Assembly (NCBI RefSeq): GCF_001544455.2
Contig: NZ_FCOC02000019.1
Location: forward strand, 48,668 to 112,667
DNA length: 64,000 bases
Direction: 5' to 3'
Origin: Caballeronia sordidicola
GTDB taxonomy: Bacteria > Pseudomonadota > Gammaproteobacteria > Burkholderiales > Burkholderiaceae
Shown here: in pieces, positions 8,381 through 16,907 of the stretch
How the letters are laid out: every line of letters begins with the position of its first letter
Numbering within the stretch: position 1 is the stretch's first letter
Notes under the pieces: model-generated
Databases searched by the model: none
Seen by the model: the letters and a program-made list of their open reading frames with translations, nothing else
What the model was told of the DNA's origin: nothing
Program-made: the position numbers and the translations under genes

Positions 8381-10035
8381 ATGATCTTTTTCAACTGGTC
8401 CAATCCGTATTCGACGCCGCGCCTTCCCGTGTTTGCCCGTAACATTGTTTCCACTTCGCACCCGCTCGCTGCACAGGCCGGCCTTCGCATGCTGTGGAAG
8501 AGGGGTAACGCGATCGATGCCGCCATTGCCGCAGCCGCTGCGATCACGGTGGTCGAGCCCGTCTCGAACGGGTTGGGCAGCGACTGCTTCGCGCTTGTGT
8601 GGGACGGCAAGAAGCTACACGGTCTGAATTCGTCGGGCGTTGCGCCCGTTGCGTGGAATCTTGACTACTTCAAGCGCAAGTATGGCGAAAACAACGGCCT
8701 CGCCATTCAGCCCAAGCGTGCTTGGGATACCGTTGCGGTGCCAGGCGCGGTTGCCGGCTGGGAAGAGCTACACGCGAAATTCGGAAAGCTGCCGTTCGCA
8801 GATCTTATGGCGCCTGCCATCGAGATCGCAGAGCGCGGTCACGCGGTCGCTACCATAGTGCAGCGCAAATGGGCCGCGGCCGTCCCTGAGCTCAGGAACC
8901 AGCCGGGTTTCGCCGATACCTTCGTGCCGCACGGCCGCACGGCCGCGCGCCCGACGTGAGCGAGTTGATGCGTCTGCCGGGTCACGCAAAGACGTTGCGT
9001 CTGCTTGCCGAATACGGCCCGCGTGCTTACTACGAAGGCGAGATCGCCGAGCGGATCGCGGCCTGTTCAAGGGAGTGCGGTGCTGCGATGACCGTCGACG
9101 ATCTGCGCAAATTACGTCCGGACTGGGTCGAACCCATCAGCAAGGATTATCGCGGCTACACCGTGCACGAGATTCCGCCGAATGGGCAGGGCATCGCCGC
9201 GCTCATCGCGCTCGGTTTGCTCAACCAGTTCGATATGGCGTCGGTGCAGCGCGACGCCGTCGAGTCTCAGCATCTGCAGATCGAGGCAATGAAGCTGGCG
9301 TTCGCGGATACGTATCGTTACGTTTCAGACCCTCGGACGATGGAGGTGACTTCCGAGCAAATGCTCGACGACAGCTATCTGAAGGAGCGCGCGAAGCTGA
9401 TGGACCCGACGGGCGCGACCAAGTTCGATTTCGGCATGCCACGGTCGGGCGGCACAATTTAAATGTCGGCGGCGGACGAGAACGGCATGATGATCAGCTT
9501 CATACAGTCGAACTACATGGGCTTCGGTTCGGGCGTTGTGGTGCCGGGGATGGGCATCGCGTTGCAGAACCGCGGCTGCGGTTTCTCAATGAATACGAAG
9601 TCGCCGAACGTGCTCAATGGGGGCAAGCGTCCCTTCCACACTATCATTCCGGCGTTTCTGACCCGGCAAGTCAACGGTCAGCGCGAAGCGGTAATGAGCT
9701 TTGGCGTGATGGGCGGCGACATGCAGCCACAGGGGCATCTGCAATCGGTGGTGCGAATGCTTGACTACGGCCAGCAGCTTCAGGTCGCGTGCGATGCGTC
9801 GCGCTGGAAGGTCAACCGCGATTTCTCCCTCGATATCGAATCAACCTTCGATCCGGGGGTGTCGGATGCACTCGAAGGGCTTGGGCACGAGATCAAGAGT
9901 ATCAACGATCCGTATATGGATTTCGGCTCGGGTCAGTATATTTGGAAGTTGGATCACGAGAACCCGGATCGCGGCTATGTGGCGGCAAGCGATTCACGCC
10001 GCGGTGGCCTGGCCGCTGGGTTCGAAGGCTTTTAA
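8381..10035 (+). pseudogene. Gamma-glutamyltransferase, inactivated by an 8-bp duplication and a stop codon
   Basis: Three consecutive pieces make one gamma-glutamyltransferase-family (Ntn hydrolase) protein of about 550 residues. Piece 1 (from ATG 8381) covers the large-subunit start (LAAQAGLRMLWKRGNAIDAA). It shifts frame at a perfect tandem copy of CACGGCCG (8930-8937 and 8938-8945); removing one copy restores HGRAPDVSELMRLPGHAKT. Piece 2 runs to GGTI, containing the expected nucleophile threonine, then hits TAA at 9460-9462. Piece 3 continues in frame (SAADENGMMISFIQSN) to 10035. Otherwise well conserved, so inactivation looks recent. An intact but divergent paralogue lies at 11611-13347. 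Confidence 0.88.
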
Positions 10036-10114
10036 TTTCGAAATTTTCTGTGTTTCGCACGAGACGTCGCACTGAAAAGCCGAGATCTACACAATCAATT
10101 TGGGATATTTATAA

Positions 10115-11533
10115 ATGGATGCTGAGAGCTGTCATACGAAAGGTATTTCAAATTGGATTGCTGTCACAAACCCCTTCACCGGAGCACAAATCGGAACTAT
10201 TCCAGATGTGCCTGCGGAAGAAGTTCCGCGCCTCGTCGAAGACGCAAAAAGAGGAGCCTGCAGGAGTCGTCGAGTTCCCCGGCATATACGCGCGAGCATC
10301 CTCAACCGATGTGCGTCGTCCGTCGAGGATGCTAGTGAAGAGTTTGCGGATCTAATCTCGGCCGAGACTGGTAAAACGAGGATACAAGCAACGAAGGAAG
10401 TGGCTCGTTGCGTTAACACCCTGAAGCTGTGTGCCGATGAAGCTCGCCGCAATATCGGGGAGGTTCTTCCGTTTGATGCTTATTCAGGATCAGAAAATCG
10501 TCAAGGATGGTTCACACGCGAGCCACTCGGCATCATTCTCGCCATTACACCGTTCAATGCACCGTTGAACCTGGTGGCCCACAAGTTGGGCCCTGCAATA
10601 GCAGGTGGAAACGCTGTTGTGTTCAAACCGTCAGAGCTGGCCCCTCTTTCCGGGCTTCGGCTGGTAAAGTGTTTTAAAGACGTTGGATTGGAAAATGACA
10701 TCATCACGGTTGCTACCGGTGGAGTGGCGCTTTCTGAGGCGTTAGTTCGCAGGAAAGAAATACGAATGATCTCGTTTACAGGCGGATTTGAAACTGGTGA
10801 GAAAATTGCTCGGGCAGCTGGTTTGAAGCGCCTCGTAATGGAGTTGGGCGGTAATGCCGCTGTCATCGTCATGCCGGATTGCGATCTCAGCCGGGCAGTT
10901 GAATACTGCATATCTGGCGCTTTTTCTGGTGCCGGTCAGAATTGCATAAGTGCCCAGAGACTCCTGGTTCATGAAGATATCTACGGTAGGTTTAAGGAGG
11001 CTCTGGTTGCGCGTACGCAGGACCTGAAGGCAGGAGATCCCTCGCTACCGGAGACGGATATCGGACCTATGATCACTGAAGAAGCCGCCATACGCGCGGA
11101 GGCAGCTGTCCGCGACGCTGTGACCGCCGGCGCCACTCTGCTGTGCGGAAATGTTCGCAAGGGCGGGGTCTATACGCCAACTGTCCTTGAGAATATTGAC
11201 ACCGGCAGCGACATCTGGACCCGCGAGATTTTCGCGCCCGTCGTTCTCCTTCACCGTATCAAGTCACTTGATGAGGCTGTCGAATTGGCTAATCAGCCAG
11301 ACTTCAGTTTGCAAGCTGGAATTTTTACGAGCGATTTGGAAACCGCACTCGGCGCAGCAGCCGCCTTAGACGCTAGTGGCGTCATGATTAATGACTCGTC
11401 AGATTACCGCTTCGATGCAATGCCGTTTGGAGGCTTTAAGTACGGCAGCATGGGGCGCGAGGGGGTGCGCTTCGCTTTTGAAGAGATGACACAGCCGAAG
11501 GTGGTGTGCATCCGCAGGAACAGGCGGCTGTAG
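10115..11533 (+). CDS. NAD(P)-dependent aldehyde dehydrogenase
   Basis: A 472-residue ALDH-superfamily enzyme oxidising an aldehyde to the acid. The nucleotide-binding region (AITPFNAPLNLVAHKLGPAI, then FKPSELAPLSG), the general-base motif MELGGNAAVIV, and the catalytic cysteine in GQNCISAQR are all present, and the C-terminal PFGGFKYGSMGREG segment is typical of the lactaldehyde/sulfoacetaldehyde-type branch. It starts with ATG at 10115, 79 bases after the broken gamma-glutamyltransferase. In this neighbourhood it may oxidise an aldehyde released from an amine conjugate. Residues ~45-55 look basic and unusual for the family, which may mark sequence decay. Confidence 0.85.
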   Translation: MDAESCHTKGISNWIAVTNPFTGAQIGTIPDVPAEEVPRLVEDAKRGACRSRRVPRHIRASILNRCASSVEDASEEFADLISAETGKTRIQATKEVARCVNTLKLCADEARRNIGEVLPFDAYSGSENRQGWFTREPLGIILAITPFNAPLNLVAHKLGPAIAGGNAVVFKPSELAPLSGLRLVKCFKDVGLENDIITVATGGVALSEALVRRKEIRMISFTGGFETGEKIARAAGLKRLVMELGGNAAVIVMPDCDLSRAVEYCISGAFSGAGQNCISAQRLLVHEDIYGRFKEALVARTQDLKAGDPSLPETDIGPMITEEAAIRAEAAVRDAVTAGATLLCGNVRKGGVYTPTVLENIDTGSDIWTREIFAPVVLLHRIKSLDEAVELANQPDFSLQAGIFTSDLETALGAAAALDASGVMINDSSDYRFDAMPFGGFKYGSMGREGVRFAFEEMTQPKVVCIRRNRRL

Positions 11534-11610
11534 CGCCGGTCGTTCCGGGCAGATTACATACCTCCCCGAACATGCACAAGACGATGACCCGCGATGCGGG
11601 TCATCGATAA

Positions 11611-13347
11611 TTACCAGCCGATTGCGTAGGCGGTGCGTCGGGGATCTGCTCCAGCGACTCGTGGGCCATACTCTGTGTCGCAACATATTGCGCACAAAGC
11701 ACCAGCCTGGGCAATGAAATCGGGCCATTTCTCAATCCGATGTCCTTTTGCCGCCAGTTCCACTAACGTAGCCTCAGGGATCCTTCCTTCCGCGCATAGC
11801 TTACCCGGTGTGTAGTTGTGCGGATGTTGCGACGCTGGGAAGTTGAAGGTCGCCACACGGGGCTGTTCGATAGCCGACTGTGGGTCGAGACCGAAATCAA
11901 CAAGATTGGTTACCAATTGGGTCATTGCCTGTGGTTGTACATCCAGCCCCGGCGTACCAAAAGTCATGGCCAGCTTCCCATCTTTGAGCATCAGCGCCGG
12001 GCTTGGCGTAAGACGTGGACGCTTGCGCGGAGCGAGCGACGACGGGTGATTCGGGTCAAGCCAGCTCTGAAAACCGCGAGGTGAAAGCACCACGCCAACG
12101 TCAGGAACGACGGGGGTATATCGCACACCATCGCTGGGCGTTGCAGAAAACCCGTTCCCTTCGGAATCGACTACGCATAGGTAACTTGTATCCGACCCGA
12201 GTGGCCCGGGTTGAGGAGCCGGCGCCGAATATTTTGTGGGAGATTCGCGCCCTTCGTAAAGCCAGGGGTTCCCGGGCTCAGGCATATCGTTCCACGCAGA
12301 GTCGGGGCGTATCCGCTCAAACCATTGGCGGGCATATTGCTTGTTGAGCAGTCCCTTGATGGGAACGTCAACAAACTCGGGATCGCCATAGTAAGCGTGT
12401 CTGTCGGCAAAGGATCCTTTTAGGGATTCGATGATTGCGTGCAAGGCCCGCGGAGAGTTATGTCCATACGATGCTAGATCGAAATGCTCAAGAATGTTCA
12501 GCGTTTGAGCCAGTACCGGACCTTGGCACCATGGACCACAGGTAAATACCTCGTATCCTCGATATGTGCTACTGACTGCTGGCTCAATGCCGACCGAAAA
12601 ACTGGCAAGATCGTCGTAGTCTAGGAAACCTCCCTGTTCCTTCGAGAAACGAGCCATTTTCTCCGCGATATCTCCTTTATAAAAGACATCGCGTGCCTCC
12701 ATGATAGCTTCGGCTCGCCCCTTTCCAACTGCCGATCGCTCGGTATCCACAAGTACTTTTAATGTTTTCGCCAGCATTGGCTGACGCACAATATCGCCTG
12801 GCTGAAGCGGCGTTCCATCGGGACGAAGATAGTCTGAAGATGACGGCCAAAGTCGCAGGTTGTCATGAATCCCCGTCAGCATGTGTGTCATGAGGCGGCT
12901 CGCGGGGAACCCGTCGACGGCAAGTTCCAATGCAGGCTGGAGAACTTCAGCGAGCGGCAGTGTTCCGAATCGTGCGAGCGCGGTTAACCACGCGTCACAC
13001 GCGGACGGAGTGATCGCGTTTTTGACGCCCAACGGAATTTCACCATTCAGTTCGTCCCTGAAGTGTTCAAGGGTGGCAGTTTGAGGCCAGCGTCCGAGAC
13101 CAGAGATCGTAAGAACTTGCTTTGATTTCGCCAAGTAAATGATGATTGGTGCGACTCCCCCGAGATTGGTGAGGTCTGGTTGCACAATATTGATACAGAC
13201 ACCTGCGGCAACTCCTGCGTCAACCGCATTTCCGCCTTTGCGCAGAATGCGCATACCGGCTTCGGCGGCGAGGTAATGACCGGCCGAAACAGAACATTTC
13301 ACCGACGCTATCATTGGACGATAGGTTGGAGTAACGAAAGTTGCCAT
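11611..13347 (-). CDS. Gamma-glutamyltransferase family protein
   Basis: An intact 578-residue Ntn-hydrolase of the gamma-glutamyltranspeptidase family, expected to autocleave into large and small subunits. The ATG at 13347 is preferred over an upstream in-frame codon (13374) because CCTGGAG lies just ahead of it. Large-subunit motifs (AGMRILRKGGNAVDAGVAAG) and the probable cleavage/nucleophile threonine in GSDTSYLCVVDSEGN are visible. It lacks a signal peptide, so it is likely cytoplasmic. It faces the LysR gene across a ~250-bp divergent promoter region, the usual arrangement for a LysR target. Different enough from the 8381 pseudogene not to be a recent duplicate. Confidence 0.87.
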   Translation of the reverse strand: MATFVTPTYRPMIASVKCSVSAGHYLAAEAGMRILRKGGNAVDAGVAAGVCINIVQPDLTNLGGVAPIIIYLAKSKQVLTISGLGRWPQTATLEHFRDELNGEIPLGVKNAITPSACDAWLTALARFGTLPLAEVLQPALELAVDGFPASRLMTHMLTGIHDNLRLWPSSSDYLRPDGTPLQPGDIVRQPMLAKTLKVLVDTERSAVGKGRAEAIMEARDVFYKGDIAEKMARFSKEQGGFLDYDDLASFSVGIEPAVSSTYRGYEVFTCGPWCQGPVLAQTLNILEHFDLASYGHNSPRALHAIIESLKGSFADRHAYYGDPEFVDVPIKGLLNKQYARQWFERIRPDSAWNDMPEPGNPWLYEGRESPTKYSAPAPQPGPLGSDTSYLCVVDSEGNGFSATPSDGVRYTPVVPDVGVVLSPRGFQSWLDPNHPSSLAPRKRPRLTPSPALMLKDGKLAMTFGTPGLDVQPQAMTQLVTNLVDFGLDPQSAIEQPRVATFNFPASQHPHNYTPGKLCAEGRIPEATLVELAAKGHRIEKWPDFIAQAGALCAICCDTEYGPRVAGADPRRTAYAIGW

Positions 13348-13601
13348 GTTGATCTCCAGGTTAGGCCCACGCAAACCGCGAGCATCAGTCTGACTGATAT
13401 CCGAGTGCTATGTTAAGCGACGAAGATTTCCGAATCCTATTCAGATTTGAATCAAACATATTCATAATTTTTATTTTCACTAGGTTTATCCCATATTTTT
13501 TTGACACTGTAAGCTTCTGAGGGCCGCCGCCGAGATACGCATGGTGTGGGCATCCTACATACGGTGCTGGTGCTACGAATCGATGTCGGGAGGCAAAGGG
13601 A

Positions 13602-14522
13602 TTGAATCAAAAGCAACTTGAAGCGTTCAGGTTGGTTATCAAGACCGGGAGTTTGACCACTGCATCGCAGCAACTTCATGTGTCGCAGCCAACTATGAGT
13701 CGGTTGTTAAGTGAACTCGAAAAGTCCATCGGACTTAAGCTGTTCGATCGACGCCAGGGAAAGATCAGTGTTCGCTCAGAAGCCCTCGCGTTTTATGAGA
13801 GCGTGGAGAAGGTATTTCTCGGTGCGAACTATCTTCGACGTGTTGCCGAAGAAATACGAAATAGTGTTGGTGTGCGACTACGAGTGGGCTGTCTACCGGC
13901 ACTCGGGCTTACCTTCATGCCAGAGATCATCGTGGGCTTTTACACGATGCACCCAAGAACCAGTATTGAATTGACCGTGGCCACATCATCGTCGGTTGGG
14001 GAGTCGATAGCGGTCGGAGCTTCTGATATAGCAGTGGTGGAAGGAACTCCGAATCTGATCGGTGTGGACCTCCTGAAGTCTTTCAGCATTCCACGCGTGG
14101 GCGTGATGCGAGCGGATGATCCTTTAGCGCAGAAGCAGGTGCTGGATCTAAATTCCTATTCGGCGGGACGGATAGTTTGGATGGCGTCGGTTGCCAATGC
14201 TCAATCAACACTGGTTCGAGATCTCGGGCGCTGTGCGCCCGATAGTAGAGGTTCACTTTTCGTGAATCTGGCGAGTACAGCGTGTCGGTTCGTTTCGCTC
14301 GGTGCTGGAATTGCGGTGATCGATCCGATCACCGCGATGTCGCTGCCGCTTTCTGGCCTTGTCATCAAGCCACTTGAGCCACAAATGAAGTTCCAGTTTT
14401 CGATACTGCGCTCGGAAAAGCTCGTCTTATCGAAAGAAGCTAAGACCTTTCTGGATGCGTTGGTCACGCGTTGCGAAGCGATCGAAAAGGGGTTGTTTGC
14501 GTCGGACACCGTGGTCAGCTAA
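13602..14522 (+). CDS. LysR-family transcriptional regulator
   Basis: A 306-residue LysR-type regulator. The winged helix-turn-helix is at residues ~3-60 (LEAFRLVIKTGSLTTASQQL, HVSQPTMSRLLSELE), followed by the periplasmic-binding-like effector domain. Start is TTG at 13602, justified by GGGAGG eight bases upstream. It is divergent from the intact gamma-glutamyltransferase, which it probably controls. The effector-domain sequence resembles the subgroup that regulates amino-acid catabolism or transport, but the inducer cannot be named. Confidence 0.88.
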   Translation: MNQKQLEAFRLVIKTGSLTTASQQLHVSQPTMSRLLSELEKSIGLKLFDRRQGKISVRSEALAFYESVEKVFLGANYLRRVAEEIRNSVGVRLRVGCLPALGLTFMPEIIVGFYTMHPRTSIELTVATSSSVGESIAVGASDIAVVEGTPNLIGVDLLKSFSIPRVGVMRADDPLAQKQVLDLNSYSAGRIVWMASVANAQSTLVRDLGRCAPDSRGSLFVNLASTACRFVSLGAGIAVIDPITAMSLPLSGLVIKPLEPQMKFQFSILRSEKLVLSKEAKTFLDALVTRCEAIEKGLFASDTVVS

Positions 14523-14840
14523 TCTCAGAGGGACGACAGAGCCTCCGAATGGAGAGATCTATGCTCCTTATTTCCATTTCAGCAAGACAGCGCGGCAACG
14601 TTGTGCCGTGCGGATGGTTATTCTCGTTAAGTTCCACGCTATCAAATTTGGCTAGCTTTCCTTAGTCTTCTTTTCGCAATTCTTCTTATCGATTGAAAAC
14701 TCTTATGATAGATGAAAAATATTCTGTAGTACTATGTATGTAAGTTGCGGTAAAGTTGATTGCAGCGATCCATTGTTATTGATCTCCTTGCCACGTTTTG
14801 CAGCATCGTGTAAGGTCAATGATGTTCAATGTGTGCAGCA
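14523..14840. other. AT-rich region upstream of the riboswitch
   Basis: No gene seen. The stretch from about 14640 to 14770 is strongly AT-rich and is the most likely place for the promoter of the riboswitch-controlled transcript. I do not assign boxes. Confidence 0.4.
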
Positions 14841-15020
14841 CGGGAGAGTTCGCCCTTGAGGCGACGCCGACGGAGCAACCGCCCCGGAAACTCTCAGGCA
14901 AAAGGACCGCGTTGCAGGAACATCTGGAGAGCGACGCTTCGTGCGTACACCGTAGGGGAGTCTCTTGCATCGTGCGACGCACTCGTTGAGACGAAACTCT
15001 CAGGTACAGGTACAGATGGG
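14841..15020 (+). promoter_or_regulatory. Tandem glycine riboswitch
   Basis: Two glycine aptamers in series. Aptamer I (about 14841-14912) has CGGGAGAG, GCCGACGGAGCAACCGCCCC, and then the signature GGAAACTCTCAGGCAAAAGG. Aptamer II (about 14924-15018) has CTGGAGAG, ACACCGTAGGGGAGTCTC and GAAACTCTCAGGTA. The pairing GGAGAG/CTCTC and the conserved cores match the classic two-aptamer RNA, normally found ahead of glycine-cleavage genes. Here it lies ahead of a DadA-type dehydrogenase. Confidence 0.92.
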
Positions 15021-15064
15021 GCATCGACGCCGACTAAGATTATTGGCCCTACAGTCGGCGATGC
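15021..15064 (+). promoter_or_regulatory. Candidate riboswitch expression-platform hairpin
   Basis: GCATCG-ACG-CCGAC (15021-15034) can pair with GTCGG-CGATGC (15054-15064), an 11-bp stem with a 3-nt bulge. It begins directly after aptamer II and ends 22 bases before the ATG at 15087. No U-tract follows, so it may act at translation initiation rather than as an intrinsic terminator. Pairing is read directly; function is inference. Confidence 0.5.
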
Positions 15065-15086
15065 TCAATCAAATCTGGACTTTGAG

Positions 15087-16286
15087 ATGCCAAGAATCAC
15101 CATTATTGGAGCTGGAGTTACCGGCGTTACTACAGCCTACGCCCTCGCCCAGAGGGGTCACCAAGTCACCGTATATGAACGACATCGATATGCAGCGATG
15201 GAATGTTCGTTCGCGAACGGAGGCCAGCTTTCCGCGAGCAACGCGGAAAGCTGGAACAGTCAGGCGACTGTTCTGAAAGGCTTGCGTTGGATGTTCAGAC
15301 GCGACGCTCCCCTGTTATTTAATCCGCGACCAAGCTTGCACAAGTATGGCTGGATCGCTGAGTTCTTACGTCAGATACCTAAATATGAATCGAACACGAT
15401 TGAGACAGTGCGCTTGGCTATCGCGGCGCGGGGGCATTTGTTTGAGATCGCGGAACGAGAGCATATAGCGTTTGATCACCAGGCTCGCGGCATTCTGCAT
15501 TTCTATGCAACTCGCAAGGAGCACGATGCAGCTTGTCGGGTAAACGCCTTATTACGGGAAGGCGGCCTCGATCGTCGCGCCGTTACCCCAGAAGAGATGC
15601 GAGCAATTGAACCGGCACTCTCTGGCGATTTCTACGGCGGATTTTTCACTGATTCAGATTCGACCGGGGACATCCACAAATTTACTCGTGGACTATCCAT
15701 CGCATGCCAACGAAGCGGCGTTGTGTTTTTCTACGACAAGCCCGTACAGTCGATTAGTCCCTGCGAATCCGGACGGATAGCCATTGCGAGTGGGAATGAT
15801 CGTGAAACATTCGACAGCGTGGTGATCTGCGCAGGCATAGGCAGCCGTGCATTTGCATCAATGGTCGGTGACCACGTGAACGTCTACCCCGTAAAGGGTT
15901 ACTCAATCACAGTATGTCTCGATGACATAGAAAGTCGAGCAGGCGCGCCATGGGTCAGCCTACTTGACGATCGCGCAAAGATCGTCACGAGCCGGCTGGG
16001 TGAAGACCGATTTCGCGTAGCGGGAACAGCGGAATTTAACGGCGTCAATCGGGACATCCGCGCAGATCGTATTGTGCCTCTGATTGACTGGACTCGTCGC
16101 TATTTTCCGCGCGTCTCAACCTCGCGCGCTATTCCGTGGGCAGGGCTGCGCCCAATGTTACCGAGCATGATGCCGCGGGTGGGTCGAGGGAAACTTCCTG
16201 GCGTTTTCTATAACACTGGGCATGGCCATCTCGGTTGGACATTATCAGCAGCGACTGCTGAATGCGTCGCTAATGCAATAGCATAA
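15087..16286 (+). CDS. D-amino-acid dehydrogenase / glycine-oxidase-like FAD enzyme (DadA family)
   Basis: A 399-residue FAD enzyme oxidatively deaminating D-amino acids or glycine. The frame is open further upstream through the riboswitch, but the real start is the ATG at 15087, which begins PRITIIGAGVTGVTTAYALA with the GxGxxG dinucleotide motif. The segment ECSFANGGQLSASNAESWN is diagnostic of DadA small subunits, as is the C-terminal NTGHGHLGWTLSAATA. Control by a tandem glycine riboswitch implies induction by glycine. This points to glycine or a glycine-releasing substrate; DadA proteins usually act on D-alanine, so glycine as substrate is inference. Confidence 0.88.
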   Translation: MPRITIIGAGVTGVTTAYALAQRGHQVTVYERHRYAAMECSFANGGQLSASNAESWNSQATVLKGLRWMFRRDAPLLFNPRPSLHKYGWIAEFLRQIPKYESNTIETVRLAIAARGHLFEIAEREHIAFDHQARGILHFYATRKEHDAACRVNALLREGGLDRRAVTPEEMRAIEPALSGDFYGGFFTDSDSTGDIHKFTRGLSIACQRSGVVFFYDKPVQSISPCESGRIAIASGNDRETFDSVVICAGIGSRAFASMVGDHVNVYPVKGYSITVCLDDIESRAGAPWVSLLDDRAKIVTSRLGEDRFRVAGTAEFNGVNRDIRADRIVPLIDWTRRYFPRVSTSRAIPWAGLRPMLPSMMPRVGRGKLPGVFYNTGHGHLGWTLSAATAECVANAIA

Positions 16287-16371
16287 TTGCTCCAGCATTG
16301 GATGTTGGCTACATATCCTTGTAAGTTGCAAGGCACAAAGTGGCCTTTGGTTACGATTTGCTCTCAACCTG

Positions 16372-16410
16372 CCGAGTCGATCTGGGTGTCACTCAACTAG
16401 ATCGACTCGG
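16372..16410. repeat. Perfect 12-bp inverted repeat
   Basis: CCGAGTCGATCT (16372-16383) and its exact complement AGATCGACTCGG (16399-16410) flank a 15-base loop. It sits about 90 bases after the DadA-type gene. There is no T-tract, so it could be a Rho-type or decayed terminator, an operator or a recombination site. Confidence 0.7.
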
Positions 16411-16569
16411 ACGCGTGGAGGTCCGGCGATTTTGACAGGAACCTGAGCTTTTGGCGTAATGAAACGCACGCGCATTTCTAGAGATTTGATTGCCCGCGGT
16501 ATCCATCGACTCAGATGACCTCAACTAGTCTCGCAACCATGCCGCGCCTCCTACTACCGCCGGCATGGA

Positions 16570-16587
16570 CCGGCCTACCGAGGCCGG
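16570..16587 (+). terminator. Candidate terminator hairpin
   Basis: CCGGCCT-ACCG-AGGCCGG followed by CTATTTAG: a 7-bp GC stem with a tetraloop and a short T run. This is a modest intrinsic terminator shape. Confidence 0.4.
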
Positions 16588-16907
16588 CTATTTAGCGGTC
16601 GATTTCATTCCGGTTTTTCGCTTGAGGCTTGCCTCGATGCCGTTCAGTCGGCATCGAGCATCCTTACCGCATTCTCACGAATTCAATTACGAGCAGGATA
16701 ATATCTCGGTAACAGCGACATTTCTTCTATCCTTCATCAAGGTTTTGATTGCCGTCTTTTCCGAGTGCCAAGCACGTCACAGGTCTGATGCCGCGTAACC
16801 CATTTGGTACAAGTGCTAGCCAGATCCATTCCGTCAGCTCAAATATGTGCCGTTGGTTCGGAAGATTCACGGCTTCAAAAGCTGGGCTTCAGTGTCATAG
16901 CGGATAG

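Larger units (their letters stand above)
16287..16907. other. Intergenic region with two inverted repeats
   Basis: No gene supported; a frame at 16565-16798 lacks family signals. The region contains the long perfect inverted repeat at 16372-16410 and the GC-rich hairpin at 16570-16587, described separately. Confidence 0.45.

Noticed and set aside
14829..15086. N-terminal 86-codon extension of the DadA-type frame
   Set aside because: It lies on the glycine riboswitch and its hairpin; homology begins at the ATG at 15087.
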